A stretch of 9,893 bases of DNA from positions 1 to 9,893 of the forward strand of contig CANGZG010000084.1 in the NCBI GenBank assembly GCA_947458415.1, given 5' to 3'. The translations under genes and the position numbers were made by a program. The notes under the pieces are model-generated. The model ran no database searches. It was not told the DNA's origin and saw only the letters and a program-made list of their open reading frames with translations. Origin of the DNA: Comamonadaceae bacterium (GTDB lineage Bacteria > Pseudomonadota > Gammaproteobacteria > Burkholderiales > Burkholderiaceae_C). This document shows, piece after piece, positions 5,998 to 9,893 of this stretch (position 1 is the stretch's first letter; every line of letters begins with the position of its first letter).

Positions 5998-7425
5998 ATG
6001 AACGCACCCCAATCAGCGCAACACTTGATGCCTGCCATTGCCCAGCGCGATGTGCCATCCAGCTTGATCGACACGCTCAAGGCGCATTTCGGTGACCGTT
6101 GTTCCACCGCCATGGCGGTGCGCGAACAACATGGGCGGGATGAGTCCGCTTACACCACCGTGCCGCCACCGGCCGCCGTGGTGTTTGCCGAAAGCACCGA
6201 CGATGTGGCGTTCACCGTCCGCCATGCCGCTGAGCATGCCGTCCCCATCATTCCGTTTGGCGTGGGCTCGTCGCTCGAAGGCCATTTGCTGGCGGTGCAA
6301 GGTGGCATCAGCATTGACTTGGGGCGCATGAACCAAGTGCTGTCCATCAACCCAGAGGACCTCACGGTCACGGTGCAGCCCGGCGTCACCCGCAAACAAC
6401 TCAACGAAGAAATCAAAAGCACGGGCTTGTTTTTCCCGATCGACCCGGGGGCCGATGCCAGCATCGGCGGCATGGCCGCCACCCGCGCCAGCGGCACCAA
6501 CGCGGTTCGCTACGGCACCATGCGCGAAAACGTGCTGGGCTTGGAAGTGGTCACGGCACACGGCGAAGTCATTCGCACCGGCACGCGCGCGCGCAAATCG
6601 TCAGCGGGCTATGACTTGACCCGCTTGATGGTGGGCAGCGAAGGCACCTTGGGTGTGATCACCGAGGTCACACTCAAACTGTTTCCGTTGCCAGAAGCGG
6701 TGTCTGCCGCCACATGCTCGTTTCCATCGATTGAGGCCGCGGTTCTCACCACGATTCAAATCATTCAAATGGGCATACCCATCGCGCGTGTCGAATTGAT
6801 CGACCAACACGCGGTGCGCATGGTCAACGCCTATTCCAAAATCCATTTGCCGGTGCAACCGATGTTGCTGATGGAGTTTCACGGCTCGCCCGCCAGTGTG
6901 AAAGAGCAAGCGGAAACGGTGCAAGAGATCGCCGCAGAATTGGGTGGTCAAGCCTTTGAATGGGCCACCACCCCAGAGGACCGAACCCGTTTATGGACCG
7001 CGCGCCACAACGCCTATTTCGCCGCCATCCAAAGCCGCCCTGGTTGCCGCGCCATCAGCACCGACACCTGTGTGCCCATTTCGCGTTTGGCGGACTGTTT
7101 GTTGGATTCAATCGCCGAGGTCGAAGCCTCCGGCATCCCGTATTTCTTGGTCGGCCATGTCGGTGACGGCAATTTCCATTTCGGTTATTTGATCGATCCC
7201 AACAGCGCGCAAGAACGCGCCACCGCAGAAACCTTGAACAACCAATTGGTGGCTCGCGCCTTGGCGCTCGACGGCACCTGCACGGGCGAACACGGCATCG
7301 GTTTGCACAAGATGGATTTTCTGATCAGCGAAACCGGTTCAGGCACGGTGTCCATGATGCGCACCATCAAACAGGCGCTGGACCCGAAAAACATCATGAA
7401 CCCGGGCAAGATATTTTTGGATTGA
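5998..7425 (+). CDS. FAD-linked D-lactate / D-2-hydroxyacid dehydrogenase (GlcD/DLD family)
   Basis: The 475-residue flavoprotein belongs to the family of cytochrome-type D-lactate dehydrogenase and glycolate oxidase GlcD. It oxidises a D-2-hydroxy acid to the 2-oxo acid and passes electrons to the respiratory chain, probably at the membrane face. The PCMH-type FAD domain shows PFGVGSSLEGH (86-96), PGADASIGGMAATRASGTNA (150-169), RYGTMRENVLG (171-181) and GSEGTLGVITEV (213-224). The C-terminal FAD-oxidase domain shows HVGDGNFHF (387-395), GTCTGEHGIG (426-435, with the conserved Glu-His) and DPKNIMNPGKIF (462-473). Length and both ends are complete. AGGAG at 5985-5989 lies eight bases before the ATG. 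No iron-sulfur GlcF partner or GlcE is present, which favours a single-subunit D-lactate dehydrogenase over glycolate oxidase. It follows the beta-hydroxyacid dehydrogenase and may act in the same organic-acid pathway. It converges on livF with only 11 bases between stops. Confidence 0.9.
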   Translation: MNAPQSAQHLMPAIAQRDVPSSLIDTLKAHFGDRCSTAMAVREQHGRDESAYTTVPPPAAVVFAESTDDVAFTVRHAAEHAVPIIPFGVGSSLEGHLLAVQGGISIDLGRMNQVLSINPEDLTVTVQPGVTRKQLNEEIKSTGLFFPIDPGADASIGGMAATRASGTNAVRYGTMRENVLGLEVVTAHGEVIRTGTRARKSSAGYDLTRLMVGSEGTLGVITEVTLKLFPLPEAVSAATCSFPSIEAAVLTTIQIIQMGIPIARVELIDQHAVRMVNAYSKIHLPVQPMLLMEFHGSPASVKEQAETVQEIAAELGGQAFEWATTPEDRTRLWTARHNAYFAAIQSRPGCRAISTDTCVPISRLADCLLDSIAEVEASGIPYFLVGHVGDGNFHFGYLIDPNSAQERATAETLNNQLVARALALDGTCTGEHGIGLHKMDFLISETGSGTVSMMRTIKQALDPKNIMNPGKIFLD

Positions 7426-7436
7426 GCCGGCGAACC

Positions 7437-8084
7437 TCAGTGGGTCGCGGCATTCGCGCCGCGTTCAATCACCACCTTGGCGTCCAACAAACCACTGGCG
7501 TGGTTCAGGTCAGATTGCGATATCAGCACCGACAAATCGCTGCCCTTGAGTTGGGCCAACACCTCGGACAAACGCATCGACAAGGCAGGTGCCACGCCTT
7601 CAAACGGTTCGTCCAACAACAACAGCCGGGTGCCCACCGCCAGCGCCCGCCCCAATGCCACCAGTTTTTGTTGCCCGCCTGACAACAACAACGCCCGACG
7701 GTGTGACATGTCTTTCAGCTCAGGCAAGACCTCGTAAACAAATGCCAGTCGCGCATCCGGGTTCAAGGTTTTGCTGACCCACAAGGGGATCAGCATGTTT
7801 TCTTCGACGGTCAATTCAGGTACCAATCCCCGGTCTTCCGGCATGTAGCCAATGCCCAATGCGGCGCGGGCTTGCGGCGGCATCGCGCTCAGGTCTTGGC
7901 CCTCGAACTGCATGCGGCCTTGTTGCAATGCCAAATGCCCCATGATGCTGCGCATGGTGCTGGTTTTGCCGGCGCCATTGCGACCCAGCAAGCCGACCAT
8001 TTGCCCCGGCAGCACCGACAAACTCAAGCCGCGCAGCACTTGCGCCGAGGCCAATTGAACATGCAGGTTGTGCAACTCAAGCAT
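7437..8084 (-). CDS. livF: LivF-type ABC transporter ATPase, short form
   Basis: This is the second ATPase subunit of a branched-chain amino acid (HAAT) importer, on the cytoplasmic side of the membrane. It is 215 residues from ATG 8084, shorter than the usual 233 or so. Walker A is GRNGAGKT (34-41); MPEDRGLVPELTVEENM follows; LSGGQQ is the signature and LLLLDEPFEGVAP holds Walker B. Where LivF proteins usually read LVEQN, this one has LISQSD, and the usual C-terminal YVLE-G-I stretch is compressed to KVVIERGANAATH before the stop, removing about 20 residues. The start at 8084 has GGGGAAG just upstream; a start at 8102 (MSPGKR) is possible. The ATG overlaps the livG stop by eight bases (ATGCTTGA). 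The substrate is unknown; amide, urea or small organic-acid carriers of this family look similar. Confidence 0.88.
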   Translation of the reverse strand: MLELHNLHVQLASAQVLRGLSLSVLPGQMVGLLGRNGAGKTSTMRSIMGHLALQQGRMQFEGQDLSAMPPQARAALGIGYMPEDRGLVPELTVEENMLIPLWVSKTLNPDARLAFVYEVLPELKDMSHRRALLLSGGQQKLVALGRALAVGTRLLLLDEPFEGVAPALSMRLSEVLAQLKGSDLSVLISQSDLNHASGLLDAKVVIERGANAATH

Positions 8085-8832
8085 GCGCTTCCCCGGTGAC
8101 ATACCGACGCACATCGGCTTGGGCCAAGGCCACTGACGGCACATCATCGGCAATCACGCGGCCGCTGTAAAACGCAATCACACGGTCGCAATAGCGGCTG
8201 ACGATGTCCATGTCATGTTCGACAAACAAGGTGGTCAAGGGCTGGTCGTTCAAGGCTTGCATGACGGTGTCCATCATGGGAAATTTTTCTTCGGCTGCGA
8301 CACCACTGGTGGGCTCGTCCAGCAGCAACAGCCGGGGCTCACCGATCATCGCCAGGGCGATGTCCAGCAATTTGCGCATGCCCCCGGGCAGTTCTGACAC
8401 CGAGCGGTCACGCTGGTCTTGCAAACGAAAACGGCTCAACACCTGTTCGGCCCGTTCGCGCGCATGGCTGCTGTGCGCGGCGCGCCACAGCGACAAACGG
8501 TTGTCGTGGCAGGCTTGCGCCACCAACATGTTGTCAAGCACGCTCAAGCTGGGGTAGAGCTGAGGAATCTGAAAAGAACGCGCCACGCCCAAGCGCATGA
8601 TTTGCCGTGGCGTGAACGACCCAATCGCTTGTCCATCAAACACCATGTCGCCACTGTCGGGTTTGACATAGCCGGTGATCATGTTGACGAACGTGGTTTT
8701 GCCCGCGCCGTTGCTGCCAATCAAACTGACGCGCTCACCGGCACGGATCGCAATGTTCAAGTCACTCGCCGCCACCACCGCGCCGAATTGTTTGTTCAGG
8801 CCGCTTGCTTGCAACAAAAAATCGTTGCTCAT
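8077..8832 (-). CDS. livG: LivG-type ABC transporter ATPase
   Basis: This is the first ATPase subunit of the HAAT importer, 251 residues from ATG 8832, the normal length. Walker A GSNGAGKTT is at 39-47, the Q-loop region SFQIPQLYPSLSVLDNM at 86-102, the signature SELPGGMRK at 146-154 (LPGG where many LivG proteins have LSYG or LSHG), Walker B LLLLDEP at 168-174, and the switch His in FVEHDMDIV at H206. The C-terminal FYSGRVIADD (221-230) is typical. The start is set by the ATGA overlap with the livM stop (8829-8832) and by AAAGGG a few bases upstream. An in-frame ATG at 8925 would add 31 residues that lie inside livM and resemble nothing in the family. Translation is probably coupled to livM and livF. 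Confidence 0.93.
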   Translation of the reverse strand: MSNDFLLQASGLNKQFGAVVAASDLNIAIRAGERVSLIGSNGAGKTTFVNMITGYVKPDSGDMVFDGQAIGSFTPRQIMRLGVARSFQIPQLYPSLSVLDNMLVAQACHDNRLSLWRAAHSSHARERAEQVLSRFRLQDQRDRSVSELPGGMRKLLDIALAMIGEPRLLLLDEPTSGVAAEEKFPMMDTVMQALNDQPLTTLFVEHDMDIVSRYCDRVIAFYSGRVIADDVPSVALAQADVRRYVTGEAHA

Positions 8833-9761
8833 CGCGAACCCTTTCTGTGGGTCCACAACGAACCCAAGCCACCGGGCAGAAAACGGATCACCAGCAACAA
8901 AAACAAACCCAGCGCCAGTTGCCATGTGCTGGGGAAGTACGCGCTGGAAAAGGAACGAACCACCTCAAGCACCGCCGATGACAACATGACGGCCAAGACA
9001 CTTTGGCTGCCCGCCAAAATGGCCACAAACACAAATTCACCCGAGGTCGTCCAATAGCTGAAATTCGGGTCGATGTGGCCCAAGGCCATGACCGCGAGCG
9101 CGCCACCCATGCCACCCAAAAACGCCGCCATCGAAAAATTGATCGCCATGGTGTTGCCGACCGATGCGCCCATGTACTCCACCCGCAACTCGTTGTCACG
9201 GATGGCTTGCGTCACCAAGCCCCGGGTGGACGAAAAATACAAACGCGCCGCGGTCGAACACAACACCGCAAACAGCAAAGTGACCACATACAACACGGTA
9301 CTGACCTGTTCATCGGCCAAGGTTTGACCCAGCAACGTGACGCGACCCATGTTGAACCCGTCAGAGCCACCCAAACTGTCGGTCTTGACCAAAATGCCAT
9401 AGCCCACCATCGACATGGCCAAGGTCAACATGGAAAAAAAGATGCCTCTGTAACGCGCCAACAGCGGGCCAAACGGCGCGGTGACCACGCAGGCCACGAC
9501 ACCGCCCATCAACGGCAACAACAAGGCATCTTGCCAACCCCAATGCACGAACGCCAAGGCAGCCGCATAGCCGCCCAATGCCGACATCAGCCCTTGGCCG
9601 AAGGCCACCACACCGCCGCGCATCAACAAAACAATGCCCAAGGACACCAAGCCGTTGGCCATGGCCATGGTCAACATGAATTGCAACCAGCGCGGCAGCC
9701 AAAGGCCCAGCGTCGCGCCCAACAGCAGCAACAACACAGCGGTGATCAAGACGCGGCGCAT
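8829..9761 (-). CDS. livM: LivM-type ABC transporter permease
   Basis: This inner-membrane permease of a branched-chain amino acid (HAAT) importer has 310 residues. It is strongly hydrophobic, with about eight to nine predicted membrane segments (for example 5-23, 27-47, 83-103, 155-172, 210-228, 246-268, 282-296). Diagnostic family motifs are RYRGIFFSMLTLAMSM (103-118), GGSDGFN (131-137) and the cytoplasmic ATPase-contact loop GLVTQAIRDNELRVEYMGAS (181-200), matching the AIRDNE consensus. The start at 9761 is three bases after the livH stop; its Shine-Dalgarno is weak (GCGAGAAAAA), consistent with translation coupled to livH. It is followed directly by livG and then livF. No periplasmic binding protein gene is visible; it may lie beyond the right edge. 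Confidence 0.93.
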   Translation of the reverse strand: MRRVLITAVLLLLLGATLGLWLPRWLQFMLTMAMANGLVSLGIVLLMRGGVVAFGQGLMSALGGYAAALAFVHWGWQDALLLPLMGGVVACVVTAPFGPLLARYRGIFFSMLTLAMSMVGYGILVKTDSLGGSDGFNMGRVTLLGQTLADEQVSTVLYVVTLLFAVLCSTAARLYFSSTRGLVTQAIRDNELRVEYMGASVGNTMAINFSMAAFLGGMGGALAVMALGHIDPNFSYWTTSGEFVFVAILAGSQSVLAVMLSSAVLEVVRSFSSAYFPSTWQLALGLFLLLVIRFLPGGLGSLWTHRKGSR

Positions 9762-9764
9762 GGG

Positions 9765-9893
9765 TTAAATTTTTCTCGCTTGAATCCGTTGAAACAAGCC
9801 TTGCGGGCGAAACACCAACACCAAAGCCAGCACCAAACAGACCGAGAACAGTTCAGCCACTGGCATCAAATGCACGGCACAGGCGCGCGCCAA
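9765..9893 (-). CDS. livH: LivH-type ABC transporter permease, 3' end only
   Basis: The last 42 codons of an open frame run in from the right edge and end at TAA (9765-9767). The translation includes VAELFSVCLVLALVLVFRPQ and ends GLFQRIQARKI. A final hydrophobic helix followed by FRPQGLF is the characteristic C-terminus of LivH permeases, the partner of LivM in the membrane channel. Its stop is three bases before the livM ATG, so it is upstream in the same operon. The N-terminal 250 or so residues are outside the window. The short length limits certainty, but position and motif agree. Confidence 0.85.
   Translation of the reverse strand: MARACAVHLMPVAELFSVCLVLALVLVFRPQGLFQRIQARKI

Noticed and set aside
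6013..6561. 182-codon minus-strand open frame inside the FAD dehydrogenase gene
   Set aside because: Opposite the conserved FAD-binding domain; its composition is typical of antisense reading in GC-rich DNA.
1..9893. Possible mobile island, defence system or CRISPR array
   Set aside because: No integrase, transposase, toxin-antitoxin pair, regularly spaced repeats or tRNA junction is visible, and coding style is uniform across the window.

Overview
The window looks like ordinary chromosomal DNA of a betaproteobacterium of the order Burkholderiales, possibly Comamonadaceae-like. This rests on the GC-rich coding sequence, the style of the glutaryl-CoA dehydrogenase, acetoacetyl-CoA synthetase and livHMGF-type proteins, and the gene packing. 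It is a family-level impression from the protein sequences, not a database result. I see no phage, transposase, CRISPR, rRNA or tRNA gene. Coding density is about 93 percent, and no gene-free gap exceeds about 160 bases.

Layout, left to right. (1) Positions 1-856, minus strand: glutaryl-CoA dehydrogenase gcdH, whose C-terminal end lies off the left edge. (2) Positions 857-1011: a gap dominated by a perfect 31-bp inverted repeat with a 4-base spacer. (3) 1012-3099, minus: acetoacetyl-CoA synthetase. (4) 3189-3611, plus, divergent from it: a hotdog-fold PaaI/YdiI-like acyl-CoA thioesterase. (5) 3708-4043, plus: a small secreted monohaem c-type cytochrome. (6) 4065-4373 and 4370-4933, both minus: a small exported DUF333 protein translationally coupled (ATGA overlap) behind a PduO-type cob(I)alamin adenosyltransferase. 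(7) 5015-5917, plus: a beta-hydroxyacid dehydrogenase (3-hydroxyisobutyrate / L-threonate dehydrogenase type). (8) 5998-7425, plus: an FAD-linked D-lactate/2-hydroxyacid dehydrogenase. (9) 7437-9893, minus: four tightly overlapping genes of a branched-chain amino acid (HAAT) ABC importer in transcription order livH (only its 3' end is present), livM, livG, livF. No substrate-binding protein is visible.

How the genes fit together. Most products handle short organic acids. GcdH makes crotonyl-CoA from glutaryl-CoA (lysine/aromatic degradation), acetoacetyl-CoA synthetase activates acetoacetate, the thioesterase can recycle CoA, and the two hydroxyacid dehydrogenases oxidise C3-C4 hydroxy acids. 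The importer could bring in an amino acid or small organic acid. The adenosyltransferase makes adenosylcobalamin for a mutase not seen here. That these form one pathway is inference; the strand switches show at least six transcription units.

I found no convincing new multi-gene system. The observations most worth a second look are the perfect 66-base palindrome, the adenosyltransferase-DUF333 coupling, a Gly-rich insertion in the acetoacetyl-CoA synthetase, the atypical short LivF, and a 9-mer shared at similar distance upstream of two starts.
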